Position numbers and translations under genes: made by a program | Notes under the pieces: generated by a model | The model's input: the letters and a program-made list of their open reading frames with translations, nothing else | Databases searched by the model: none | Told to the model about the DNA's origin: nothing | Shown: piece after piece, positions 23,429 to 32,157 of the stretch | How the letters are laid out: every line of letters starts with the position of its first letter | Numbering within the stretch: the stretch's first letter is position 1 | Origin: Oscillospiraceae bacterium | GTDB lineage: Bacteria > Bacillota > Clostridia > Oscillospirales > Oscillospiraceae | DNA length: 64,000 nt | NCBI GenBank assembly: GCA_902778285.1 | Contig: CACYXC010000040.1 | Location: 1 to 64,000 of the forward strand | Direction of reading: 5' to 3'

Positions 23429-25496
23429 TATGCTGCTCAGCCCGATGAACATCGGGACGCTTACCGTCAAAAACCGCGCGGTCATGACCGCGGCGGAGAT
23501 GAGCCTCGGCCAGACCAACGGCTGCCCGACCGAGAAGATGATGGCCTACTATGAGGAGCGCGCCAAGGGCGGCATCGGCCTGATCATTCCCGGCATCTGC
23601 CGCGTAAACGACATGGGCGCCGCGTCCACCTTCACGCAGCTGTCGATGGCCAACGACTACAACATCGAGCCGATGCGGAAGTTCGTCCGACGCATCCACC
23701 GCCACGGGGCAAAGCTCGCCATCCAGCTGCATCATCCCGGCCGCCAGGGCTACGCGAGCTCCATCAACACCCTGCCGGTGGTGATCCCCGTCGTCGAGCG
23801 CTTCCCGAAGGTGCTTGAGGCGCTGTTTCGCTGCACGCCGCTGCTGCTGGGCCTGGAGGAAAAGAAGATCTGCTTTTCGGTGCAGAGTCCCTCGAAGTGC
23901 GAGCTCAGCGCGCACGGGGCCACGCGCATCCACGCCATGAGCCGCCGCGAGGTGAAGAAGCTGATCGCAGACTTTGTCGCGGCGGCCGAGCGCTGCAAAA
24001 AAGCGGGCGTGGACGCAGTCGAGCTGCACGGCGGGCACGGCTACATGATCCAGCAGTTCCTCTCCCCCAACACCAACCGGCGCACGGACGAGTACGGCGG
24101 CAGCTTTGAAAACCGCCTTCGCTTCCTGCGCGAGATCGTGGAGGGCATCCGCGAGCGCTGCGGGCGGGACTACCCGTTGATCGTGCGCCTGACCGTCGAC
24201 GAGATGTACGACAAAATCGGCATGCCCGGCAAGGGCTACGGTCTCGAGGAGGGCAAGCGCATCGCCAAACGGCTGGAGGAGCTCGGCGTGGACGCCATCA
24301 ACGTGACCTCCGCCTGCTACGATGTGTATAACCGCTGGCTGGAACCGACCTCCTACGAGCCGGGCTGGCGCGCATATCTGGCAAAGGAGATCAGGAACGT
24401 CGTCTCCATCCCCGTCATCGCCGCCAACTTCATGCGTTCCCCGGAACAGGCCGAGCGTCAGCTGGAGGAGGGGTATCAGGACTTCATCGGCTCCGCCCGT
24501 TCTTTCATCTGCGAGCCGCACTGGATCAAAAAGATCGAGGAGGGGCATCCCGAGCAGATCCGCCGCTGCGTCGGCTGTCTCCACTGCATCAGCTCCTTCA
24601 TGACCAACGCAAAGGTCGGCAGGAGCGGCGAGTGCGCACTCAACCCCGGCGTGGGGACTGAGCCTGCCTATGAGGAGCCTGTGCGCGACGGCGCGGGGCG
24701 GCGCATCGTCGTCGTCGGCGCGGGCATCGCCGGGCTCGCCGCGGCCGAGACCATGGCGCGGCGGGGCTTTGCCGTGACCGTGCTCGAAAAAGAGGACGCC
24801 CCCGGCGGTCAGCTCAATACCGCCGCGGCCTGCAATCTCAAGAGCAAGCTCTTCTGGGCAATCGAGGACAGGCTCGCCGTCCTGACGGCTCTCGGCGTCG
24901 AGATCCGGTACGGCGAAGAGGCAACTGTGGAGACCGTCAAGGCCCTCGCGCCCTACGCCGTCATTGCCGCCACCGGTGCGACGCCCATCCGCCCCAGCTC
25001 GATCGAGGGCGTGGATCTGCCGCAGGTCTGCACCGCCCCGGAGATCATCCACCGCTCGAAGGTGCTGCGCGATCAGCGCGTGCTCGTCGCAGGCAGTGGC
25101 ATGACCGGCCTCGAGACCGCCGAGATCCTCAATGAGACCGGCAATCAGGTCACAGTGCTGGAGATGGCCGACGAGATCGCCCCCGGCACCTGGTTCCAGC
25201 TCGTCGACGACGAGATGGAGCGTCTGCACCCCTGCGACATCTCCTTCCTGCCCGGGCACAAGCTGCTGCGCATCCTGCCTGGCGAGGTCGAGGTAGAGGA
25301 GGTCAAGACCGGCGCGCACAAGCGTATCCGGGCGGACAGCGTGGTGCTCTCCCTCGGCGTAAAGCCGGAAAACCGCCTCGCCAAAGAGCTCAGCCAGGCC
25401 CTGCCTCGCGTCTATATCGCGGGGGACGCCTCCGCGAGCGGCACGATCGCCGACGCGGTCAGGAGCGCCAGCGCCTGCTGCCGCAGCATCGTGTGA
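23418..25496 (+). CDS. Old-yellow-enzyme-type enoate reductase (FMN, 4Fe-4S, FAD)
   Basis: The 692-residue protein has an FMN-binding TIM barrel (about 1-370) with the HHPGRQ block and ELHGGHGYMIQQFLSPNTN. A cluster motif RRCVGCLHCI...C follows near 395-415, then FAD and NAD(P) Rossmann motifs VVVGAGIAGLAAAE and VLVAGSGMTGLETAE. This is the BaiCD/BaiH/2,4-dienoyl-CoA reductase class, which reduces activated C=C bonds, including those of oxo-steroids and bile acid intermediates. I start at the ATG at 23418, overlapping the SDR gene. With an SDR and a lipocalin-like protein, a steroid- or isoprenoid-reducing module is plausible. Confidence 0.88.
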   Translation: MGYDMLLSPMNIGTLTVKNRAVMTAAEMSLGQTNGCPTEKMMAYYEERAKGGIGLIIPGICRVNDMGAASTFTQLSMANDYNIEPMRKFVRRIHRHGAKLAIQLHHPGRQGYASSINTLPVVIPVVERFPKVLEALFRCTPLLLGLEEKKICFSVQSPSKCELSAHGATRIHAMSRREVKKLIADFVAAAERCKKAGVDAVELHGGHGYMIQQFLSPNTNRRTDEYGGSFENRLRFLREIVEGIRERCGRDYPLIVRLTVDEMYDKIGMPGKGYGLEEGKRIAKRLEELGVDAINVTSACYDVYNRWLEPTSYEPGWRAYLAKEIRNVVSIPVIAANFMRSPEQAERQLEEGYQDFIGSARSFICEPHWIKKIEEGHPEQIRRCVGCLHCISSFMTNAKVGRSGECALNPGVGTEPAYEEPVRDGAGRRIVVVGAGIAGLAAAETMARRGFAVTVLEKEDAPGGQLNTAAACNLKSKLFWAIEDRLAVLTALGVEIRYGEEATVETVKALAPYAVIAATGATPIRPSSIEGVDLPQVCTAPEIIHRSKVLRDQRVLVAGSGMTGLETAEILNETGNQVTVLEMADEIAPGTWFQLVDDEMERLHPCDISFLPGHKLLRILPGEVEVEEVKTGAHKRIRADSVVLSLGVKPENRLAKELSQALPRVYIAGDASASGTIADAVRSASACCRSIV

Positions 25497-25517
25497 CGCG
25501 CGGACAAAGGATGAAAA

Positions 25518-25550
25518 GGAAACGGAAGAAGCGTCGGCTTCTTCCGTTTC
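25518..25550. terminator. Bidirectional terminator
   Basis: A stem of about 15 bp (GGAAACGGAAGAAGC / GCTTCTTCCGTTTC) with a short loop lies between the convergent enoate reductase and DUF362 genes. Confidence 0.85.
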
Positions 25551-25570
25551 TGCGTATTTGAGCTATCCTT

Positions 25571-26605
25571 TTATTTCCTTCTGTTGCGGCCCCAGAAGAC
25601 GTTGTAGCGGTCAGGCTTCCACCCGGGCTCGACGTCCTTGACGGCCTCGGCGGCGCTGATGACGGCGTCGTCGTGGTCGATGTCGATGAGGGTATAGCGG
25701 TCGTTGCCCATGCCGAGCTCCTTCATATAGCTCAGCTGACGCAGGCCGTGGCGGGTCTCGACGCGCTCGATCATGGCCTTGCCGCCCCCGCCGGGCAGGT
25801 TGTAGATCAGGTCGATGCAGGCGTTGTCCACGGCGAGAATGTCCAGCGACGCGAGCAGCCCGATGTCCGGCGTGACCACAGGCTCCGCCTCGGGGCCTTC
25901 GCAGTCACAGGAGACGGACATGTTGCGCATGGTGTTGATGAAGCAAATGTGCGGAGCGAAGTGGTCGATGGTGGCCTTGCTGCTCTCGGAGATCCGTTCC
26001 ATCAGCTCTTCCTTGCGGATGTCCCACATCACGCTGGCGGTATGGATCTCAGCCTTTCCGATGCGTCCGTCCGCGCAGCCGATGCCGATATTTTTGTTGC
26101 TGCCGCCGAAGCCGCCCTGCACATGGCCCTTGAAATGGGTGAGCACCAGGAGGGAATCATAATCCAGCAGCCCCTTGCCCACATGCATCTCGGTAAACCA
26201 CTTGCCGCCCTTGACCGGCAGCGCGGCCACGCCGTCGGCGTCGGTGATGTCCACCGGGCAGAAGGTCCAGCCGTTGATCTCCAGAGTTTTACGGTGATCC
26301 TCGGTGGTATAGCGGCTGCCCTTGTAATAGGTATTGGTCTCGATGATCGTCGCCTCCGGCAGGCGCGTGTCGATCAGCTCCTTCACCCAGGGGCGCGGGA
26401 TGATGTTGGGGCCCTCGGCCTCGCCGGTGTGCAGCTTAATGGCGACCTTGCCCTCCAGCACGCCGCCGACCCGGTCGTAGATCTTCTTCAGGCCTTCCTC
26501 GGACAGGTCCCGCGTAAAGAACACCACCGAGCTCTCGCCCGTGCGCTGCTCAAAGGGGACGTATTTGTTGCCGTCTTTTCCGGGTACGGGTTTGCTTTTG
26601 CTCAT
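25571..26605 (-). CDS. DUF362-family protein
   Basis: The 344-residue protein matches the DUF362 family, whose members carry conserved blocks such as KLHTGE, THFKGHVQGGFGGSNKNIGIGC and PDIGLLASLDILAVDNACIDLI. Family members are often annotated as iron-sulfur centre proteins, but this one lacks a clear ferredoxin CxxCxxC motif. The cysteines at SCDCEGPE and IGCAD may bind metal. I start at the ATG at 26605 with GAAAGGAG upstream, because longer frames run through the promoter region of the divergent gene. The function is unknown. Confidence 0.8.
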   Translation of the reverse strand: MSKSKPVPGKDGNKYVPFEQRTGESSVVFFTRDLSEEGLKKIYDRVGGVLEGKVAIKLHTGEAEGPNIIPRPWVKELIDTRLPEATIIETNTYYKGSRYTTEDHRKTLEINGWTFCPVDITDADGVAALPVKGGKWFTEMHVGKGLLDYDSLLVLTHFKGHVQGGFGGSNKNIGIGCADGRIGKAEIHTASVMWDIRKEELMERISESSKATIDHFAPHICFINTMRNMSVSCDCEGPEAEPVVTPDIGLLASLDILAVDNACIDLIYNLPGGGGKAMIERVETRHGLRQLSYMKELGMGNDRYTLIDIDHDDAVISAAEAVKDVEPGWKPDRYNVFWGRNRRK

Positions 26606-26744
26606 GAGAAAACTCCTTTCGGTGTATGACATCCGTTTTTTCCTCTTCTCGTCTGATAGTATATTCTTTCCGTCCCGTCGGTGCAAGAGAAAAACCGACG
26701 GGCAGGTTTGCCGCCCGCGCCGTCGCCCCTCCGGGCGCGGATGC

Positions 26745-26773
26745 TTGACAGCTGCCCGATCCGGCGCTATCAT
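26745..26773 (+). promoter_or_regulatory. Strong promoter of the PNPOx-fold gene
   Basis: TTGACA (26745-26750) and TATCAT (26768-26773) are 17 bp apart, followed 57 bp later by the start codon. Confidence 0.75.
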
Positions 26774-26830
26774 AAATACAGGACAGGAAAATCCTGTAAA
26801 GGCTGAATGAATTTCGGGAGGGTATTTCAT

Positions 26831-27232
26831 ATGAATGCTGTTGAAAGAGTCGGCCGGTTCCTCGACGAGGCCGGGACCTACTATCTGGCCACCGCGGAGG
26901 GCGACCAGCCCCGCGTGCGTCCCTTCGGCACCGCCCTTGTGTGGGACGGCCGCCTCTATATCCAGACCGGCAAGGTCAAGGATGTGTCCAAACAGCTTGC
27001 GGCCAATCCGAAGGCGGAGATCTGCGCCTTTCACAACGGCGTGTGGCTGCGTGTGGCCGGCGAGCTGATCAATGACGACAGCCGCGAGGTCAAGGTCGCC
27101 ATGCTGGAGAAGTTCCCCAGCCTCAAGGCGATGTACAGCCCGGACGACGACAACACGCAGGTGCTGTACTTCCGCAGTGCCGCCGCGACCTTCGCCTCCT
27201 TCACCTCGGCGCCCGAGCAGCTCGCGTTCTGA
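26831..27232 (+). CDS. Pyridoxamine-5'-phosphate-oxidase-fold flavin-binding protein
   Basis: The 133-residue protein has the split-barrel pattern of small PNPOx-like flavoproteins: YYLATAEGDQPRVRPFGTALVWDGRLYIQTG, then KDVSKQLAANPKAEICAF, then a C-terminal VLYFRSAAATFASF. Such proteins bind FMN or F420 and are often annotated as general-stress or nitroimidazole-resistance-like proteins. I start at the ATG at 26831 with GGGAGGG upstream. It is monocistronic, with a strong promoter and its own terminator. Confidence 0.85.
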   Translation: MNAVERVGRFLDEAGTYYLATAEGDQPRVRPFGTALVWDGRLYIQTGKVKDVSKQLAANPKAEICAFHNGVWLRVAGELINDDSREVKVAMLEKFPSLKAMYSPDDDNTQVLYFRSAAATFASFTSAPEQLAF

Positions 27233-27245
27233 GCTGCCGCAATGT

Positions 27246-27285
27246 GCAAACGGACCTTTCCAGTCGGAAGGGTCCGTTTGCTTTT
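27246..27285 (+). terminator. Intrinsic terminator
   Basis: GCAAACGGACCTTTCC pairs with GGAAGGGTCCGTTTGC around a 4-base loop, followed by TTTT. It ends the PNPOx-fold gene. Confidence 0.92.
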
Positions 27286-27362
27286 CCCGCGCTCCCGCTT
27301 CCTCTGCGCTCCGCTTACAGGCCTCTTTCCTCGCATAAGCCCGGCAAAGCGCTGCGGAAAAT

Positions 27363-27387
27363 GCCAAGAAAAGGCAAAAAGAGACAG
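27363..27387 (+). promoter_or_regulatory. Candidate activator site (10-bp-spaced CAAG motif), copy 3
   Basis: GCCAAG-AAAA-GGCAA-AAAGA-GACAG repeats the half-site at 10-bp intervals. It ends 9 bp upstream of a TTCCCG / TATACT promoter-like pair (27397-27425). Spacing and the following CATTCCC block resemble the phosphorylase promoter. Confidence 0.45.
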
Positions 27388-27396
27388 TTTCGGCCA

Positions 27397-27458
27397 TTCC
27401 CGCAGGTCTGCGCGTAACCTATACTGTTTTTTGACAGGGGCGTCTTTTGTGATATAAT
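27397..27458 (+). promoter_or_regulatory. Tandem promoters of the kinase and binding-protein operon
   Basis: Promoter P1 has TTCCCG (27397-27402), a 17-bp gap and TATACT (27420-27425). It lies just downstream of the CAAG array and has a weak -35, suggesting activation. Promoter P2 has consensus TTGACA (27431-27436), a 16-bp gap and TATAAT (27453-27458) and should be constitutive. Confidence 0.55.
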
Positions 27459-27491
27459 AAATCAATAAGCATTCTTAAGGAGGTGAGGCGC

Positions 27492-29171
27492 ATGCGAAAA
27501 CCGAGGATCTCGCTGCGGACGGGGATGTCCACGGTCATCGTCCTCTGCTGGCTTGCGCCGATCCTGCTGCTGGTGACGGTCTTCGGCTTCCTGCTGGGCG
27601 AGAGCTACCAGCGCTCGGCGCGGCAGGAGATGAACGACAACGCGCAGTTTGCCCTTCTGCAGATGCAGTCGGAGCTGGAGAGCGCCGTCAGCGACTCCAA
27701 GTCCGTCTCCTACGACGGCGTGATCCGCAGCGCCTATCGCAGCTACCGCGAGAGCCGGAACAAGATCGCGCTGTACCGCAGCGCCAACGAGTACCTGCGC
27801 GACAACTTCTCCCGCTCGCACGGCTACCGGGCGGTCTTCCTCGTGTTCTGGGAGGAGGAGGTCAACGCCAACGCCTACGCCTTCTGCGACGGCGAGAGCG
27901 GCTCCGCCCTGATCCGGGACTGCCAGGAGGCGACGCCCGTCATCCTCGACGCCATGCGCGAGGAGGACACGCAGCTCTGCTTCCTGCTCATCGGCGGCCA
28001 GCTCTATCTGACGCGAAACCTCCTCGACAGCCATTTCGAGCCCTACGCCACCATCGTCATCATGCTCCGCCCCTCCGCCCTTTTCGCCCCGCTCTCCGCG
28101 CTCGGCGATCCGGAGGAGCTGCAGCTGCTGCTCGACGGGCTCTGCTTCGGCTACGACGGGGAGGAGGGCGTCGAGCCGCGGCAGGAGGAAGACGGCTACC
28201 GCTACGATGCGCAGATCGAGGGCCACGAGCTCTCCCTGCACGTGAGCGCCAGAGAGTACAACGCCTGGAAGGAGAACCCCTGGCTGAACTGGGCGGCTGG
28301 CGGCGCGGCGCTGCTGGTGCTGCCGCTGCTGGTGCTGCTGTGGCTGCTGTGGGGGCGGCATGTACGCCGCCCGGTCGAGACGCTGGTCGAGGCCAACATG
28401 AAGGTGCAGGCCGGCGAGCGGGGCTATGAGATCACGCAGCACGCGCCGAACACGGAGTTTGAAACGCTCTTTGAGCACTTCAACGACATGTCCGCGGAGA
28501 TGAAGGCGCAGTTCGAGCGCTCCTATCTGGAGCAGCAGGCCTCCCAGCGGGCGCAGATCAAGGCGCTGCAGTCGCAGATCAATCCGCATTTTCTCAACAA
28601 CACCCTCGAGGTCATCAACTGGGAGGCGCGCATCGCCGGCAACGACCGGGTCGGCGCGATGATCGAGGCGCTCTCCACGATGCTCGACGCGGCGCTGGAC
28701 CGGGACGGCCGCACGCAAATCGCGCTGCGGGAGGAGCTCGGCTATGTGGACGCCTATCTTTACATCATCCGCGAGCGCCTCGGCGAGGGCTTCCATGTGC
28801 ACAAGGAGATCGACGAGAGCCTTCTGCAGCGGCAGGTGCCGCGGCTGATCCTGCAGCCGATCGTGGAGAACGCCGTCGAGCACGACATGACGCGAAACGG
28901 CGGCGGGGAGCTCTGGCTGCGCGTGTACCGGCAGGAGCGCCTGCTGGTGCTCGAGGTCGAGCACGAGGGCAGCATGACCGAAGCCGACCGCGAAAAGGTC
29001 GCCGGGCAGCTGCGCAGCACGAGCGAGATCTCCGGTTCGGTCGGTATCCAGAACGTAAACCAGCGCCTGAAGCTGATCTACGGTGAGGACGGCTCCCTGA
29101 GTCTGGACGAGACCGGGCGCGGCACGATCCTCGCGCGCATCCGCTTCCCGCTTGCGGAGGAAGGAGAATGA
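27492..29171 (+). CDS. YesM-type sensor histidine kinase
   Basis: The 559-residue membrane kinase has two membrane segments (about 15-38 and 262-288) flanking an extracellular sensor region, a HAMP domain, the His_kinase motif QINPHFLNNTLE with the phosphorylated histidine, the N-box LQPIVENAVEHD and the G-box SVGIQNVNQRLKLIYG. I start at the ATG at 27492 with AAGGAGGTG upstream. The class normally pairs with a YesN-type REC-AraC regulator. None is adjacent; the one at 249 is the candidate partner. The next gene encodes a binding lipoprotein and begins immediately after, suggesting a ligand-presenting partner. Confidence 0.92.
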   Translation: MRKPRISLRTGMSTVIVLCWLAPILLLVTVFGFLLGESYQRSARQEMNDNAQFALLQMQSELESAVSDSKSVSYDGVIRSAYRSYRESRNKIALYRSANEYLRDNFSRSHGYRAVFLVFWEEEVNANAYAFCDGESGSALIRDCQEATPVILDAMREEDTQLCFLLIGGQLYLTRNLLDSHFEPYATIVIMLRPSALFAPLSALGDPEELQLLLDGLCFGYDGEEGVEPRQEEDGYRYDAQIEGHELSLHVSAREYNAWKENPWLNWAAGGAALLVLPLLVLLWLLWGRHVRRPVETLVEANMKVQAGERGYEITQHAPNTEFETLFEHFNDMSAEMKAQFERSYLEQQASQRAQIKALQSQINPHFLNNTLEVINWEARIAGNDRVGAMIEALSTMLDAALDRDGRTQIALREELGYVDAYLYIIRERLGEGFHVHKEIDESLLQRQVPRLILQPIVENAVEHDMTRNGGGELWLRVYRQERLLVLEVEHEGSMTEADREKVAGQLRSTSEISGSVGIQNVNQRLKLIYGEDGSLSLDETGRGTILARIRFPLAEEGE

Positions 29172-29172
29172 G

Positions 29173-30477
29173 ATGAAAAGACGCCTGATCGCGCTGGCCC
29201 TCTGTGCCGCCGCGCTCCTGTCCCTCGCCGCCTGCGGCGGAGAGGAGCCGGAGGCGGCCGCGCCTGCGCCCCTGGAGCTCAGCGTCGTCACCTCCTACGG
29301 CCGCGGCGACGGCAACCGCACAAACTATGAGGCCGCCGTCGCCTCCTACGAGGCCAAGACCGGCAACCGCGTGATCGACGGATCGGCCACCTCGAACGAG
29401 GAATGGAAAAACAAGGTCCTGAGCGATTTCATGACCGGCTCCGAACCGGACGTGCTGTTCTACTTCACGGATGTTGACGCCGAGCCCTTCATCAGCGCGG
29501 GCCGCGTCGTCTCCATCGAGGAGATCCGGGAGCTGTACCCCGACTACGCGACCAACATGAAGCAGGCCATGATGGCCGTGGCCTCGGACGGGAAGCACTA
29601 CGCCGTGCCCTCCACCGGCTACTGGGAAAACCTCTTCGTCAACCGCCGCGTGCTGGACAGCTGCGGGCTGCGCGTACCCGGCCCGGACTACAGCTGGGAC
29701 AGGTTCCTGGCCGACTGTGAGGTCATCCGCCGCGCGGGCTATACGCCCATCGCCTGCTCGCTCTATGAGATCCCGCACTACTGGTTCGAGTTTGCCGTGC
29801 TCAACAACGGCACGCTCCCGGAGCATCTGACGCTCCCGCGCCTGGACGCGCAGGGGCGCCTGATCCGCGACGCCGCCGCCGAGAGCTGGATCGCCGGGCT
29901 CGAGGACATCAGGGCGCTCTACGAGGCGCAGTATCTGCCCGAGAACACGCTCACCGCGACCGACGCGGAGACCGTCGCCCTCTTTGCCGAGGGGCAGGCC
30001 GCCTTTCTGGTCGACGGCTCCTGGAAGGTCGGCTATCTGACCGAATACTACCCGGAGCATCTGGACGACTATGTGGTCTGCTGCGTGCCCGGCAAGGGCG
30101 AGCGCAGGGCCACGGAGGCCATCGGCGGGATCTCCATGGGCTATTTCATCACGCGCAAGGCCTGGAACGATCCGCAAAAGCGCGAGGCCGCCGTCTCCTT
30201 TGTCTTCCATATGACCTCGGAGGAGGTGCTCAGCTCCTTCATCACCACGGAGGTCACCGCCCTCATCGACGGCGCCGTTCCCGCGGGGCTCAACGCGCTC
30301 CAGCAGTCCGCCGCCGAGACCAACGCCCACATCACCGGCATCGTCGGCGCGGTGCAGGATCTGATCTCCGGCGAGGCCAAGGGCGAGCTCTTCGCCGACA
30401 TCCAGAGATGCGTCACCGGCCAGATGAGCGCCGAGGAGGCCGTCGAGGCCGCCATCCGCCTCAACGAGGAGGCCTGA
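29173..30477 (+). CDS. Extracellular sugar-binding lipoprotein, probable kinase co-sensor
   Basis: The 434-residue protein has a lipoprotein signal, MKRRLIALALCAAALLSLAAC, with lipobox LAAC at about C21. It is then a family 1 extracellular solute-binding protein (SATSNEEWKNKVLSDFMTGSEPDVLF and later GISMGYFITRKAW). It starts 1 bp after the kinase stop with GGAGGAAGGAG upstream. No permease genes accompany it, so it may present ligand to the kinase or feed the importer at 11541-15037. Confidence 0.88.
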   Translation: MKRRLIALALCAAALLSLAACGGEEPEAAAPAPLELSVVTSYGRGDGNRTNYEAAVASYEAKTGNRVIDGSATSNEEWKNKVLSDFMTGSEPDVLFYFTDVDAEPFISAGRVVSIEEIRELYPDYATNMKQAMMAVASDGKHYAVPSTGYWENLFVNRRVLDSCGLRVPGPDYSWDRFLADCEVIRRAGYTPIACSLYEIPHYWFEFAVLNNGTLPEHLTLPRLDAQGRLIRDAAAESWIAGLEDIRALYEAQYLPENTLTATDAETVALFAEGQAAFLVDGSWKVGYLTEYYPEHLDDYVVCCVPGKGERRATEAIGGISMGYFITRKAWNDPQKREAAVSFVFHMTSEEVLSSFITTEVTALIDGAVPAGLNALQQSAAETNAHITGIVGAVQDLISGEAKGELFADIQRCVTGQMSAEEAVEAAIRLNEEA

Positions 30478-30493
30478 AAGCATATCGTGATCT

Positions 30494-30680
30494 GATGCCG
30501 GCTCCCATCGGGAGCCGGCATCAGGGTGTCGACAAAGTGTCGACACCCTGAGAATCAAAAATGAGAACTTTCGAGAAAGTTCTCATTTTTGAGAATATCA
30601 AACGCGAGAGGGAATACCCAATCCCCTCTCGCGCTCTCCCCATGCAAGTCCGACTTGCTCTGTATAGGTTTGTCTCTGCA
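30494..30680. repeat. TD element copy 3
   Basis: The terminator of the lipoprotein gene (GATGCCGGCTCCC with complement, 30494-30522) is followed by the palindrome CAGGGTGTCGACA/TGTCGACACCCTG, an AT-rich stem AAAAATGAGAAC/GTTCTCATTTTT, the CGCGAGAGGG/CCCTCTCGCG stem and CTCTCCCCATGC. The palindrome's outer stem is CAGGG/CCCTG here but CAAGC/GCTTG in most copies, so pairing is kept while sequence changes. The second terminator copy is absent; the element instead abuts a MITE-B remnant (about 30681-30735). Confidence 0.8.
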
Positions 30681-30735
30681 ATCATTCGCCCGATGCTCAT
30701 TGCAATGAATATCACGGCAGCATGGATATGATAAC
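30681..30735. repeat. MITE-B remnant
   Basis: AATCATTCGCCCGATGCTCA and the following TTGCAATGAATAT match the interior of MITE-B (20926-21131) in reverse. The ends and most stems are lost. Confidence 0.6.
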
Positions 30736-30750
30736 ACCGGGATTGATACA

Positions 30751-30860
30751 ACTAATGCTGAAATCTAACAGAAATCGTTAAATCGTCCGGTCAGAACTGC
30801 GCCATGCATCGCTGCTTCCCCTGAGCGCGTCAGACGAAACTCGCGCCATTCCGCTTCCCC
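30751..30860. repeat. MITE-D partial copy 2
   Basis: AATGCTGAAATCTAACAGAA followed by TCGTCCGGTCAGAACTGCGCCATGCAT matches the left arm of MITE-D copy 1 (9437). The right arm is not clear. Nothing else is recognisable up to the LysR stop at 30896. Confidence 0.55.
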
Positions 30861-30895
30861 GGCCGCCGGTGGTGAAGCCGATGGCCGGGAGTATG

Positions 30896-31777
30896 CTATT
30901 CCGATAAAAATGCAGTTCCGATCTGAGCCAGAAACCGCTCTGCGATCGGAGAAAAGGTCTGGTATTTCTTCCAAACGAGATACAGCCTTGTTTCCAGGCG
31001 GGGAGAAAGCGGACGGAAGGTCAATCCGCTTCCCGGAGAGGTGTTCACCAGCTTATCGAAGGTCAGAAGGTAGCCCAGATGTTCCTTTGCAAAAACAGAG
31101 GCGTTATAGGCCAGCCGAAAAGATCCCTCCAGATGAAGAGCGTCCATCTCGGCGCCGGCCCAGCGCGGAATGTCGTTCTTCCAGCTCTGTTCCGAACAGA
31201 ACAGAGCAAGCCCGATCAGGTCATCTGCGTGGATGGCCTTTTTGGCTGCGAGGGCATCATCTTCCGGCATAACCAGGCCCCAAATCTCGGATTCCGGAAA
31301 GACGAGCGATTCATATTTGCCGGTGTCCGGTGCTTCTGCAAGGACAACAAAATCCAATAGTCCTTTATCCAGCTTCTCCATGACCTGCTCCGTGTCTCCG
31401 CTGGTGATGTGGTAATGCAGGCCGGGATAAGCCCTTTTGAAGGTGTGGATCTCACGGGCAAGATAGCTGATTTGGGATGACTCCGCCAGCCCGAAGTACA
31501 AATCGCCGCCGGTGATATCGTCCAGTGAGACGAACTCCCTCTCGATCCTGTCTGCCATGCTGACCAGGTCCTCGGCACGGTTGCGCAGCAGGATTCCCTC
31601 ATCCGTCAGTTTGATGCTGAAGCTGTGCCTGGTGAACAGCTTTTTACCCAATTCATCTTCCAGCGCTTTCAGGGCTTTTGACAGCGTGGGTTGTGTCACA
31701 TGGAGCGCCTCTGCCGCCCGCGTCATGTTTTCTTCCCTTGCCACGGCAAGAAAATACCTCAATGTCCTTATCTCCAT
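30896..31777 (-). CDS. LysR-family transcriptional regulator
   Basis: The 293-residue protein has the LysR winged helix (MEIRTLRYFLAVAREENMTR, AAEALHVTQPTLSKALKALE) and a type 2 periplasmic-binding-fold effector domain from about 90. It is divergent from the hydrolase/flavoprotein operon, which it probably controls; the gap contains a perfect palindrome. Confidence 0.93.
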   Translation of the reverse strand: MEIRTLRYFLAVAREENMTRAAEALHVTQPTLSKALKALEDELGKKLFTRHSFSIKLTDEGILLRNRAEDLVSMADRIEREFVSLDDITGGDLYFGLAESSQISYLAREIHTFKRAYPGLHYHITSGDTEQVMEKLDKGLLDFVVLAEAPDTGKYESLVFPESEIWGLVMPEDDALAAKKAIHADDLIGLALFCSEQSWKNDIPRWAGAEMDALHLEGSFRLAYNASVFAKEHLGYLLTFDKLVNTSPGSGLTFRPLSPRLETRLYLVWKKYQTFSPIAERFLAQIGTAFLSE

Positions 31778-31820
31778 GTTGATTGCACCTCGATCAGAAT
31801 CGAAATGATATTCAAATATC

Positions 31821-31836
31821 GAATATCACGATATTC
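31821..31836. promoter_or_regulatory. Palindromic operator candidate for the LysR regulator
   Basis: GAATATC-AC-GATATTC is a perfect 7-bp inverted repeat in the divergent gap, surrounded by further ATATTC half-sites. A TATAAT for the rightward operon lies at 31871-31876. The position suits a LysR binding site. Confidence 0.55.
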
Positions 31837-31912
31837 ATTATAACCATTAGCGAACTTATCGTCAAGCAGCTATAATACAGACACAGTGTAAAACCGAGAG
31901 GAGGAGCCGCCT

Positions 31913-32152
31913 GTGGGACATGAGAACGCAGTAAAGCGCAACCTGCTGGACGCCGGATGCAGCGATGAGTCCGCTGTTTTTGTGGATCAGCTGTATCGGG
32001 CGGGCAGAATCTCAGACGCGCTCCGCGAGATGAGGGTGATCCGATGTGCTCTGATGGACGAACTGCATCAGAGCCAGCGCAGGGTCGATTGCCTCGATTA
32101 CCTGATCCGGCAGACGGAAAAACAAATAAAGGGGACCACAGAAAGGCGGTAA
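31913..32152 (+). CDS. Small helical protein of unknown function
   Basis: The 79-residue protein begins at a GTG with GAGAGGAGGAG 6 bp upstream. It is charged and predicted helical (NAVKRNLLDAGCSDESAVFV, then LREMRVIRCALMDELHQSQR), without a signal or membrane segment. It is the first gene of the LysR-controlled operon, 5 bp before the hydrolase gene. I do not recognise a family; a small regulator or partner of the operon enzymes is possible. Confidence 0.7.
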   Translation: MGHENAVKRNLLDAGCSDESAVFVDQLYRAGRISDALREMRVIRCALMDELHQSQRRVDCLDYLIRQTEKQIKGTTERR

Positions 32153-32157
32153 CAATC

